Below are positions 16,940 to 26,248 of a stretch of DNA of 64,000 nt, one piece after another. The stretch comes from DATFDN01 sp963767645 (GTDB taxonomy: Bacteria; Pseudomonadota; Alphaproteobacteria; Acetobacterales; Acetobacteraceae): NCBI GenBank assembly GCA_963767645.1, contig CAVYEW010000004.1, forward strand, positions 310,001 to 374,000. The letters run 5' to 3'. A program made the translations under genes and the position numbers. The notes beneath the pieces are model-generated. The model was not told the DNA's origin, searched no databases, and saw only the letters and a list, made by a program, of their open reading frames with translations. Each line of letters begins with the position of its first letter. Position 1 is the first letter of the stretch.

Positions 16940-17572
16940 TTACGCAGCGCGGGTCAGGCGCTTGACGAAGGCGGATAGACGGTGCCGCCGCAGCTCGCTC
17001 CGCGCCTTCTCGTCGGTGGTCATGTAATTGAGCTGGATACTGTAGCGCCGGCCGGAGAAGACCTTGTGCCCGTGCCACGTCTCGGCCCCGTTCGGAAACA
17101 CCAGCAACGTCCCGTTCACCGGCGGCACCTCCACCGCATAGTCCTCAAGGTCGTTTGGCCCCCGCAGCAGCCGCAGGCAGCCCTCGTGCCCGCCGAACGC
17201 CTCGGCCTCCGGGTTGAGGTATAACAGAACGGTGACGCGCTTGGCGGTGGAATCGACATGGATTCGCCCGTCCCGCTCGGTGGTCCAGCCGCGCAGCGTG
17301 ATCATGGTCGGCGCATCGTCGAGATCGAGCGCGAAGCGGGCGGCGATGGCCGCGCGCAACCGGGTTCCCTGGAGTTCCGCCATCAGCGCCCGCGCGGCCG
17401 GGCCGAGCCGCACCGCCTCGATCGGAAACGAGCCGCGCTGGCTGATGGAAGGCAGGTCGCCCACTACCCTGCGGAGGCTCGCCGGCGGCACGAAATCCCG
17501 CACCAGCAGGTGCGGGAACGGCTCGGTCACGACCGGGGCATTGCTCAGCGCGGCGTAGTCCAGCTCGATCAT
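16940..17572 (-). CDS. 2-oxoglutarate/Fe(II)-dependent oxygenase family protein
   Basis: The 210-residue protein has the jelly-roll layout of 2OG-Fe(II) oxygenases of the prolyl-4-hydroxylase type. The metal triad is visible as H and D in RIHVDSTAKR and the distal H in ETWHGHKVFSG, followed by an Arg in GRRYSIQLNYM that would bind 2-oxoglutarate. The N-terminal half (PFPHLLVRDFVPP) is typical of small bacterial members found near polysaccharide genes. The substrate is unknown. It lies directly upstream of manC on the same strand, so a role in modifying a surface glycan or protein is possible but only inferred. Confidence 0.85.
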   Translation of the reverse strand: MIELDYAALSNAPVVTEPFPHLLVRDFVPPASLRRVVGDLPSISQRGSFPIEAVRLGPAARALMAELQGTRLRAAIAARFALDLDDAPTMITLRGWTTERDGRIHVDSTAKRVTVLLYLNPEAEAFGGHEGCLRLLRGPNDLEDYAVEVPPVNGTLLVFPNGAETWHGHKVFSGRRYSIQLNYMTTDEKARSELRRHRLSAFVKRLTRAA

Positions 17573-17656
17573 TCGGTTCTCCTGACCGAGCCGGCTTTAG
17601 CACGGATCGCGGCGCGTTGAACCTTTTCGCGTTCCGCGCTAAGCGCACCGGCCGAG

Positions 17657-18811
17657 ATGGACATCCATGCCGCCCCAGCCGGGGCCGGACCGCTGCCGGC
17701 CTATCGGGCGATGGTGGCGGCCGGCGCTCTCATGCCCGATCCGGCGCAGGTCCTGGCAGCCGAGCGGTTGCAGGATCTGTGGGCGAAGCTGCGCGGCTAC
17801 GACCCGCCGCCGCGGCCGGCCGAGGCGGGGTTCCTCTCCCGCCTGCTGCGTCTGCGTGCGGTGGACGAGGCGCCGGACGACAAGCCCAACGGCCTCTACC
17901 TGGTCGGGGCGGTCGGGCGCGGCAAGTCGATGCTGATGGACCTATTCTTCGATACGGCCGACGTGCGGCGCAAGCGGCGCATCCATTTCCATCGCTTCAT
18001 GCAGGAAGCGCACGCCCGCATCCACGAATTCAAGCGCGCGCATCCGGAGATCGACGATCCGATCCCGAGGCTGGCCAACTCGATCGCCGCCGAGGCGGCA
18101 TTGCTCTGCTTCGACGAGTTCCAGGTCAACGACATCGCCGACGCGATGATCCTCGGCCGGCTGTTTCAGGCATTGTTCGAGCGGGGCGTCGTCGTCGTCA
18201 CCACCTCGAATACCCGGCCCGACGACCTGTTCAAGGGGCAGCCTGGCCGGGATGCCTTCCTGCCGTTCATCGCCCTGCTCAACCAGCATCTCGACGTGCT
18301 CGAAATGAGCGCCGCCCGCGATTTCCGGCGTGCCCGGCTGCGCGGACTGCGCACCTGGCACGTTCCGGCCGACGCGCAGGCAAGGCGCGCGCTCGATGCA
18401 GCCTTCCTGGAGATGACCGGCGGCGCCGCGCCCCGGCCCGAGAGCCTGAGGGTGACGGGACGGCGCCTGATCGTGCCGGAGGCGGCCGAAGGCGTCGCCC
18501 GGTTCGACTTCGCGACGCTGTGCGGCGCCGCGCTCGGGCCGGGCGACTACCTCGCGATCGCGACCCACTATCACGCCCTGGTGCTGGACGACATCCCGCG
18601 CCTGTCGCCCGACAATTTCGACGAGGCGCGGCGGTTCATCATCTTGATCGACACGTTGTACGATCATCGGGTGAAGCTGCTGGCCTCGGCCGACGCGATG
18701 CCGGATCAGCTCTATGAGCGCGGCGAGAACGCGCGGATGTTCGAGCGCACCGCGTCTCGGCTGATCGAGATGCAGAGCCAGGACTGGCAGGCCCTGCCAC
18801 ATTTGACTTGA
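17657..18811 (+). CDS. zapE: Cell division protein ZapE (AFG1-like ATPase)
   Basis: This AAA-type ATPase of 384 residues has Walker A in GAVGRGKSMLMDLF, RRIHFHRFMQEAH shortly after, Walker B in LLCFDEFQVND and a sensor region TTSNTRPDDLF. The C-terminus has GDYLAIATHYHALVLDDIP, FDEARRFIILIDTLYD and FERTASRLIEMQS, all standard for the AFG1/ZapE family. E. coli ZapE binds FtsZ at the constricting septum; the mitochondrial homologue acts in respiratory-chain protein quality control. Length is normal. In many alphaproteobacteria zapE lies directly upstream of mdh, whereas here a DegP gene and two non-coding stretches lie between them. Confidence 0.95.
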   Translation: MDIHAAPAGAGPLPAYRAMVAAGALMPDPAQVLAAERLQDLWAKLRGYDPPPRPAEAGFLSRLLRLRAVDEAPDDKPNGLYLVGAVGRGKSMLMDLFFDTADVRRKRRIHFHRFMQEAHARIHEFKRAHPEIDDPIPRLANSIAAEAALLCFDEFQVNDIADAMILGRLFQALFERGVVVVTTSNTRPDDLFKGQPGRDAFLPFIALLNQHLDVLEMSAARDFRRARLRGLRTWHVPADAQARRALDAAFLEMTGGAAPRPESLRVTGRRLIVPEAAEGVARFDFATLCGAALGPGDYLAIATHYHALVLDDIPRLSPDNFDEARRFIILIDTLYDHRVKLLASADAMPDQLYERGENARMFERTASRLIEMQSQDWQALPHLT

Positions 18812-19124
18812 TCGAATTCCCTTCGTGTCCGTTTCGACCTCCGAAACCTATGTTGTGCCCCAGGGCCATTCAGAATCAGTCTACGTGAACATGCCACGGT
18901 ACGGCCTGGGCTTGGCAGGAACTGGGTTCCCGGCCAAGGGTCAGCGAGCCACTGCGGCGAAGCGTTTGGCTCGCATGAAGCCGTAGGCGTGAGTGTCCAT
19001 CGGCGAGCTTGCGAACAACATACGACGGTGAGGCAATTGATAGCAGCCGACCCTCATCTCCCCTTGGGAGACATCGTGCTCGTCGGAGTTCCCTGAAGGC
19101 AGGATGGGCGTGCGCCACAGGATT
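18812..19124. other. Non-coding stretch between the convergent zapE and DegP genes, with two strong hairpins
   Basis: No convincing gene was found. At 18911-18938 a nested hairpin pairs CTTGGC with GCCAAG and, inside, GGAAC with GTTCC around a three-base loop. At 18944-18974 GCGAGCCA pairs perfectly with TGGCTCGC around a 15-base loop. No T-tract follows on either strand, so these are not classic terminators. They could form a bidirectional termination zone or a small RNA. An 80-codon open frame on the minus strand here (18876-19118) shows no family resemblance and is probably chance. Confidence 0.5.
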
Positions 19125-20501
19125 TTAGGGCGAAGCCAAGGGCGGAAGCTTGGAAAATACCGCGATCCATTGCCGCTCGTCCTTTTTCTGCACCAGCATC
19201 GGCACGAAGTAGTGGTCGAGTTTCCTCGCCGTTTGAACGGCTCTTGTGAAATCGGCAGCGTTGGCGATCGGCTCGTTCTCCACCCGCAGGATCACGTCGC
19301 CCGGAACCAAGCCGGCGGCACCCGCAGCGCTGCCCGGGGCGACAGCGGCGACGACAGCGCCGGATTTTACCTCCACTCCGTAATGCGCATTGGTCGCCGC
19401 CGTCACGTCGGTCAGCTTGACGCCGAAGTCAGACTGGTCCGCGATGGCTGCCAAGCCGGCGCTGGTTTCGCTCGGTTTGTAGCGCTCCCCGCTGTTGGGA
19501 AGTTCGGCGACCGTGACCTCGATCCGGTGCTCCGCGCCATCGCGGAACACCGCCAGCGTCGTCCGCTGCCCCACTTGGGTTCGAGCGACCGCGCTCATCA
19601 CCTGACGGGCGTTGGCGCTCGGCTCGCCACCCACGCCGGTGACGATGTCGCCGACCCTGAGCCCCGCCTCTGCCGCCGGGGACTCGGGGGTCACGGCGAC
19701 GACAATGCCGCCCGTGGGGCGGCGCAGCCCGAAGCCGTCCGCCAGATCCGCCGTCACATCCTGTAGCTGCAAGCCGATCCAGCCGGCTCGAACCGCGCCA
19801 AATTCCAGCAATCGGCGAACAATGAAATTCGCCTCGTTGGACGGGATCGCGAAACCAAGCCCGGCATAGCCAGTTGTCGGCGAGATCAGCGCGGAATCCA
19901 CCCCCACCACCTTGCCATTGGCGTCCACCAGCGGGCCGCCGGAATTGCCGTGGTTGAGCGCCGCGTCGGTCTGGATATAGGCGTCGTAGGGACTGGTCCT
20001 GATATCGCGGTCAAGCGCGCTGACAATTCCCTCGCTCACCGAGATACCGAGGCCAAGCGCGTTGCCGATCGTGAACACCGGATCGCCGATCCGCAGCTTG
20101 CTGCTGTCGCCAAATGTCAGGGCCGGCAGCTTGCGGGGCAGCAACACTTTGAGCACCGCGAGATCGACCACGGCCACAGCGCCAATCACCGTTGCCAGAG
20201 CGTGCGTGCCATCCGCGAAGGTGACCTCGATCGCCTCGCCACCCTCGATCACGTGCTGATTGGTGACGATGACGCCGTCTGGACTGATGATGAACCCGGA
20301 CCCGACCGAGCGGACCCATTGGCCGCGCCTGTCGCCGCTGGTCGCGGTTTGAAAGGTCGTGATGTTCACCACCGCGGGCAGCACACTCTGCAGCATGCCG
20401 ACGGTGCTCTGGCTCGGCGGCGGGGATGCGAGAGCGGGCGGCAGCGGCAGGATCAGCAGCGCCGCGAGCAGGGCGGGAACAAGCGAGTATCGATGCGCCA
20501 T
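19125..20501 (-). CDS. DegP/HtrA-like periplasmic serine protease with two PDZ domains
   Basis: The 458-residue protein starts with a clear signal peptide (SLVPALLAALLILPLPPALA, cleaved near ALASPP). The trypsin-like domain carries the triad: His in VTNQHVIEGG, Asp in VAVVDLAVLKV and Ser in NHGNSGGPLVD. Two PDZ domains follow (GIVVAVTPESPAAEAGLRVGD and GAVVAAVAPGSAAGAAGLVPGD). This family degrades or refolds damaged envelope proteins. The start at 20501 was chosen because it gives the signal peptide directly; longer upstream frames are not protein-like. It points away from mdh. Confidence 0.93.
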   Translation of the reverse strand: MAHRYSLVPALLAALLILPLPPALASPPPSQSTVGMLQSVLPAVVNITTFQTATSGDRRGQWVRSVGSGFIISPDGVIVTNQHVIEGGEAIEVTFADGTHALATVIGAVAVVDLAVLKVLLPRKLPALTFGDSSKLRIGDPVFTIGNALGLGISVSEGIVSALDRDIRTSPYDAYIQTDAALNHGNSGGPLVDANGKVVGVDSALISPTTGYAGLGFAIPSNEANFIVRRLLEFGAVRAGWIGLQLQDVTADLADGFGLRRPTGGIVVAVTPESPAAEAGLRVGDIVTGVGGEPSANARQVMSAVARTQVGQRTTLAVFRDGAEHRIEVTVAELPNSGERYKPSETSAGLAAIADQSDFGVKLTDVTAATNAHYGVEVKSGAVVAAVAPGSAAGAAGLVPGDVILRVENEPIANAADFTRAVQTARKLDHYFVPMLVQKKDERQWIAVFSKLPPLASP

Positions 20502-21879
<1,378 letters not shown>

Positions 21880-21897
21880 TGAAAACCCGCCCCGTCC

Positions 21898-21983
21898 GTC
21901 ATGCCCAGGCTTGGCCCGGGCACCCACGCCTTTGTTTGGTAGCCCTGCGAGGCGTGGGTGGCCGGGCCAAGCCCGGCCATGAC
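21898..21983. repeat. Long imperfect palindromic repeat between mdh and sucC
   Basis: A 34-base arm at 21898-21931 (from GTCATGCCCAGGC to CACCCACGCCT) is mirrored at 21950-21983 (from AGGCGTGGGTGGCC to CGGCCATGAC), with about 18 bases between. Very similar palindromic repeats are scattered through many alphaproteobacterial genomes. In RNA it would form a long hairpin in the mdh-sucC spacer, able to stabilise the upstream message or cut read-through. Confidence 0.85.
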
Positions 21984-22006
21984 AGAACAACCTCGGTCTT
22001 CTCCCC

Positions 22007-23203
22007 ATGAACATCCACGAATACCAGGCCAAGGAGCTGCTGCGCGGCTACGGCGTCGCGGTCCCCGAGGGGCATGTAGCCTGGACCCCGGAGGAGGCGG
22101 CGGAAGCCGCGAGGCGCCTGCCGGGACCGGTGTTCGTGGTGAAGTCGCAGATCCATGCCGGCGGACGCGGCGCCGGGCGGTTCGCCGACGATCCGAACGG
22201 CAAGGGCGGCGTGCGCGTCACCCGATCGGTCGAGGAGGCGCGGGCGGCGGCCGAGGCGATGCTCGGGCACGTCCTCGTCACCCGTCAGACTGGCCCGGCC
22301 GGGCGCAAGGTGCATCGGGTCTATGTCGAGGCTGGCTGCGACATCGCCCGCGAACTCTACCTCTCGCTGCTGGTGGATCGCGGCTCCGGACGGATCATGG
22401 TAATGGCCTCCTCCGAAGGCGGCATGGAGATCGAGGACGTCGCGGCGCGCAGCCCAGAGAAAATACTGCGCGTCACCATCGATCCGGCGTCCGGCATCCA
22501 GCGTTTCCATGCGCGCCGGCTGGCCTACGGCCTGGCGCTGGAAGGCGCGCAGATCGGCGCGTTCGGCCGTTTCCTGGACGCCATGTATCGCGCCTTCATC
22601 GCCCTGGACTGCGCGATCGTGGAGGTGAACCCGCTGGTCGTGACCGGCGCCGGAGAGGTGCTGGCGCTGGATGCCAAGGTCAGCTTCGACGACAGCGCGC
22701 TGTTCCGCCACAAGGAGCTCGAGAAGCTGCGCGACGAGTCCGAGGAGGACCCGAAGGAGCTGGAGGCCAGCCGCCACGGCCTGAACTATGTCGCCCTGGA
22801 CGGCACCATCGGCTGCATGGTCAACGGCGCGGGCCTAGCGATGGCGACCATGGACATCATCAAGCTGTACGGCGCCGCGCCGGCGAACTTCCTGGATGTG
22901 GGCGGCGGCGCCACCAAGGAGCGGGTGACGGCCGCCTTCAAGATCATCCTGTCGGACCCGAACGTGGAGGGCATCCTGGTCAACATCTTCGGCGGCATCA
23001 TGCGCTGCGACGTGATCGCCGAAGGCGTGGTCGCTGCGGCGCGCGAGGTGAAGCTGTCGGTGCCCCTGGTGGTGCGGCTGGAGGGCACCAACGTCGAACT
23101 CGGCAAGGAAATCCTCGCCAAGTCCGGCCTGCCGATCATCGCCGCCGACAACCTGGCCGATGCCGCCCAGAAGGTGGTGACAGCCGTGGCGGAGGCGGCC
23201 TGA
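22007..23203 (+). CDS. sucC: Succinyl-CoA synthetase (ADP-forming) beta subunit
   Basis: The 398-residue ATP-grasp subunit starts [12 protein letters not shown], the family's usual opening. It continues with [15 protein letters not shown] (nucleotide binding), [19 protein letters not shown] with metal-binding acidic residues, and [27 protein letters not shown]. With SucD it interconverts succinyl-CoA and succinate with substrate-level ATP synthesis. Length is standard. It is preceded by the palindromic repeat and followed by sucD after one base. Confidence 0.97.
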   Translation: MNIHEYQAKELLRGYGVAVPEGHVAWTPEEAAEAARRLPGPVFVVKSQIHAGGRGAGRFADDPNGKGGVRVTRSVEEARAAAEAMLGHVLVTRQTGPAGRKVHRVYVEAGCDIARELYLSLLVDRGSGRIMVMASSEGGMEIEDVAARSPEKILRVTIDPASGIQRFHARRLAYGLALEGAQIGAFGRFLDAMYRAFIALDCAIVEVNPLVVTGAGEVLALDAKVSFDDSALFRHKELEKLRDESEEDPKELEASRHGLNYVALDGTIGCMVNGAGLAMATMDIIKLYGAAPANFLDVGGGATKERVTAAFKIILSDPNVEGILVNIFGGIMRCDVIAEGVVAAAREVKLSVPLVVRLEGTNVELGKEILAKSGLPIIAADNLADAAQKVVTAVAEAA

Positions 23204-23204
23204 G

Positions 23205-24080
23205 ATGGCGGTCCTGGTCGATGCCGGCACGCGCGTGATCACCCAGGGTTTCACCGGCGCCCAAGGCACGTTCCATTCCGAGCAGGCGATCGCCTACGGC
23301 ACCAAGGTCGTGGGCGGCGTGACCCCCGGCAAGGGCGGCACGACGCACCTCGACCTGCCGGTGTTCGACACCGTCGCCCAGGCCCGCGAAGCCACCGGGG
23401 CCACGGCGAGCGCGATCTACGTCCCGCCCGCCTTCGCGGCCGATGCGATCCTGGAGGCGATCGACGCCGGGATCCCGCTGATCGTGTGCATCACCGAGGG
23501 CATCCCGGTGCTGGACATGGTGCGGGTGAAGCGAGCGCTGACCGGGTCGGGCTCGCGCCTGATCGGGCCGAACTGCCCCGGCGTCATCACGCCCGATGCC
23601 TGCAAGATCGGCATCATGCCGGGCCATATCCACCGGCGCGGCTCGGTCGGCATCGTCTCGCGTTCCGGCACGCTCACCTACGAGGCGGTGGCCCAGACCA
23701 CGGCGGCGGGGCTGGGTCAAAGCACGTGCGTGGGCATCGGCGGCGACCCGGTGAAGGGTACCGACTTCATCGAAGTGCTGGAGATGTTCCTCGCCGATGA
23801 CGAGACCAGGCAGATCGTGATGATCGGGGAGATCGGCGGGCAAAGCGAGATCGAGGCAGCGGAGTTCCTGTCCCGCAGCAATGTCAAGAAGCCCACTGTC
23901 GGCTTCATCGCCGGCGCCACCGCCCCCCCTGGGCGGCGCATGGGCCATGCTGGCGCGGTCATCAGCGGCGGCCGCGACACGGCGGCTGCCAAGATGGAGG
24001 CGATGCGCGCGGCGGGCATCCACGTCGCGGAGAGCCCGGCGGCGCTGGGGAGCACGATGGTGGGGGTGCTAAAAGGCTAG
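23205..24080 (+). CDS. sucD: Succinyl-CoA synthetase (ADP-forming) alpha subunit
   Basis: The 291-residue subunit binds CoA and carries the phospho-histidine. It has [16 protein letters not shown] and [14 protein letters not shown] near the start, [11 protein letters not shown] in the middle and the active-site His in [11 protein letters not shown]. The ATG follows the sucC stop with one base between, so the two subunits are translationally coupled. In related genomes sucA commonly follows next; here two decayed sugar genes lie between. Confidence 0.97.
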   Translation: MAVLVDAGTRVITQGFTGAQGTFHSEQAIAYGTKVVGGVTPGKGGTTHLDLPVFDTVAQAREATGATASAIYVPPAFAADAILEAIDAGIPLIVCITEGIPVLDMVRVKRALTGSGSRLIGPNCPGVITPDACKIGIMPGHIHRRGSVGIVSRSGTLTYEAVAQTTAAGLGQSTCVGIGGDPVKGTDFIEVLEMFLADDETRQIVMIGEIGGQSEIEAAEFLSRSNVKKPTVGFIAGATAPPGRRMGHAGAVISGGRDTAAAKMEAMRAAGIHVAESPAALGSTMVGVLKG

Positions 24081-24081
24081 A

Positions 24082-24796
24082 TTGCGCGTGACAGCCCGGG
24101 TCCTTCTCTCGCTCGGCAGCGTCAATGCGGATTTCCAGGTGCGCACGCGCCGCGCGCTGCAGGCTGGAGAGACGCTGCAGGCGTACGACTTCGTCCGCCT
24201 TGGCGGGGGGAAGGCAGCGAATGTCGCGTTTCTCGCCCACGCCGGCCGGCTCCATCCTGGTCGCTGATTGCAAGATCACGCCGGCGGTGGTGGTCCGCGC
24301 CGCCGCCGCTGCCCGAAGCCGCGGGTTTCGCGTGGTACTCGACCCCGCTCCGGCCGAACGAGCCGGGCCGGAGATGCTGCGCCAATGTGATGCGCTCACG
24401 CCCGATGCACAAGAAGCAGGCGCGCTGGCACAGACCGATACGGGCACGCCGATGGGCGCCGCTCGGCCGCTTCAATGCTGGCTGGCCTCGGCGTGGAGCT
24501 GGTCTGCGTCAAGCTTGGCGATGGCGGCTGCGTGCTCGCCCATGCCGGGGAGCTATCCATGTCCCCCGACCGATATCAACGTGGTGGACAGCACCGGAGC
24601 CGGGGATGCCTTTACCGGTGCCCTGGCGGTGGCGCTGCTGGAGGGACAGGCACCGCAGGCGGCAGCACTGTTCGCCACCGCCGCCTCGCATCTCGCGGTG
24701 ACGGCCTATGGCTCCCAGCAGGCGTATCCGACGCGCGAGCAGATCGAGGCTCTCCTGCCCCGCCTTGCCGCAGGGACGCATGAGCTCCGCGCCTGA
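24082..24796 (+). pseudogene. PfkB/ribokinase-family sugar kinase, decayed
   Basis: Pieces of a ribokinase-like kinase are spread over more than one frame. The N-terminus LLSLGSVNADFQVRTRR and LGGGKAANVAFLAHAG lies in the first frame. A middle piece starting ILVADCKITPAVVVRAAAAA lies in a second, LAGLGVELVCVKLGDGG in a third, and the catalytic signature DSTGAGDAFTGALAVALLEG is back in the second. About 80-100 codons that should follow the N-terminal piece are missing. Both deletion and frameshifts are needed to explain it, so this is a real pseudogene. It begins one base after sucD and overlaps the start of the GH65 remnant. Confidence 0.85.
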
Positions 24797-26013
24797 TCCC
24801 GGCTTTCCCACGCCGAGGCAGATCATTTTTGAGGAGTACGATTCCGCCGACGAACGCCGACGCGAATCCCTCCTCGGCCTTGGCAACGGCCTGCTCCTCG
24901 TGCGCGCCTGCAGCGCCATATCAGAGCCGCCATCGTCATAACGCCTGGCACTACTATTGCGCGAAGGGAGACGAGGCTTTTCTCGCCGAGTACGGGGCGG
25001 AGATGATGATCGAGGTCGCCCGTTTCTGGGCCTCGATCGCGCGACATGAGCCTGGGGACGATCGCTTCGAAATACGCGGCGTGATCGGGCCGGACGAGTA
25101 CCACAACGCCTATCCCGGCGCCCGTGCGCCCGGCCTCGACAACAACGCCTACACCAACGTGATGGCGGCAGTCAGCCTGCTGCGCGCTGGCGCGGCGCTC
25201 GACCGGCTGCCGCCGGACCGGCGCAACGAGCTTGCAGACGCGCTCTGCCTCACCGACGACGAGCCAGCGCACTGGCGGCGCATTGCGAGCCGGATGCGCC
25301 TGTGCTTCCAGGCCGGCGGCGTCATCAGCCAGTTCGAGGGTTTCGATCGCCTGAAAGCCTTCGACGCCGCCGGCTTCGCGCGCGAGCATCCGAACGGACG
25401 GATCGATTGGGAGCTCGCGGCACGGGGCGACACGATCGACGCGTATCAGGCCAGCAAGCAGGCCGACGTGGTGATGCTGCTGTATCTGTTCCCCCCGGAC
25501 AGGCTGGCCGGCCTGATCCGGACAATGGGCTACGACATCGACGCGGAGGTCATGCGCCGCACGGCCGCGTATTATCTGGATCATGTCATCACCCACGAAT
25601 CCAGCCTGTCGCGCGTGGTCTGCGCCGGCGCCCTTGCGGCGCTGGACCAGGCTCGATCGTGGGAGTTCTTCGCCCGCGGGCTCTGCGTCGACTTCGACGC
25701 AGGCAACAGCGCGAGCGCCGAGGAAGGACTGCATCTCGGCGCCATGACCGGCACGCTCGATGTGCTGCAACGGCACTATCTCGGTCTGCGCACCGATGAT
25801 GACATGCTGGCGCTCGACCCGGCGCCGCCGCCCGGCCTCGCTCCGGTGCGCATGCGCCTGCAGCATCGCGGAGCCGGGCTTGTGCTGGACTGGGACGGCG
25901 CTGTCCTGCACCTGCGGGCGGAGCCTACCAACCGTGCTGCCCTGCAGGTGCTGCATGCGGGCAAGCAGCACTGCCTCGCCTCAGGCGGATGCCTGACGAT
26001 CAAGCCGGCCTAG
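24780..26013 (+). pseudogene. GH65-family disaccharide phosphorylase, internal deletion and frameshift
   Basis: The N-terminal piece from the ATG at 24780 has IIFEEYDSADERRRESLLGLGNG, the usual start of GH65 enzymes (kojibiose, maltose or trehalose phosphorylases and relatives). Near 24907 it jumps to LQRHIRAAIV, frameshifts at about 24935 to HNAWHYY, and continues with EFLAEYGAEMM-like sequence, the catalytic GVIGPDEYHNAY with its acid Glu, and a complete C-terminal half. About 400 residues are lost between the two parts, so no active enzyme can form. With the decayed kinase upstream it marks a dead sugar-use cluster lodged between sucD and sucA. Confidence 0.85.
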
Positions 26014-26093
26014 CTAAGCTGGTGGCCGGGTTTTGGTAAGGGTTGGTGCGACGGGTATGGTAGGGCGTTCTCGTCTCGGCCTGATTGCGCGGA

Positions 26094-26165
26094 AGAGCCT
26101 CGGAGCTTAGTTCGATAGCCGCCTCATGCGGTTCCGGAAGCTCAGCCCGTTCGCTGTGAGGCTCT
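26094..26165 (+). promoter_or_regulatory. Nested hairpin structure in the sucA leader
   Basis: Three helices nest inside one another upstream of sucA: AGAGCCTC (26094-26101) with GAGGCTCT (26158-26165), GAGCTT (26103-26108) with AAGCTC (26138-26143), and AGCCGC (117-122 of the 26 kb line) with GCGGTT around the loop CTCAT. The outer stem closes 84 bases before the sucA ATG. No T-tract follows. It could be a cis-regulatory RNA or a processing signal; no known riboswitch class was recognised. Confidence 0.45.
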
Positions 26166-26248
26166 CGTAAGCAGGGCGCTCGCACCATCTAAGGGCGCGG
26201 CCCGGCTAAGGACGGGGTTGAGCGGACGGCATATTGGGGAGCACTTGG

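Noticed and set aside
18876..19118. 80-codon minus-strand frame between zapE and the DegP gene
   Set aside because: No ribosome-binding site and no family resemblance were seen, and it overlaps two strong hairpins. A chance frame is more likely.
26014..26248. The betaproteobacterial sucA RNA motif or a tRNA in the sucA leader
   Set aside because: The nested stems do not match a cloverleaf, and the sucA motif is known from another class. Only a generic structured leader is reported.
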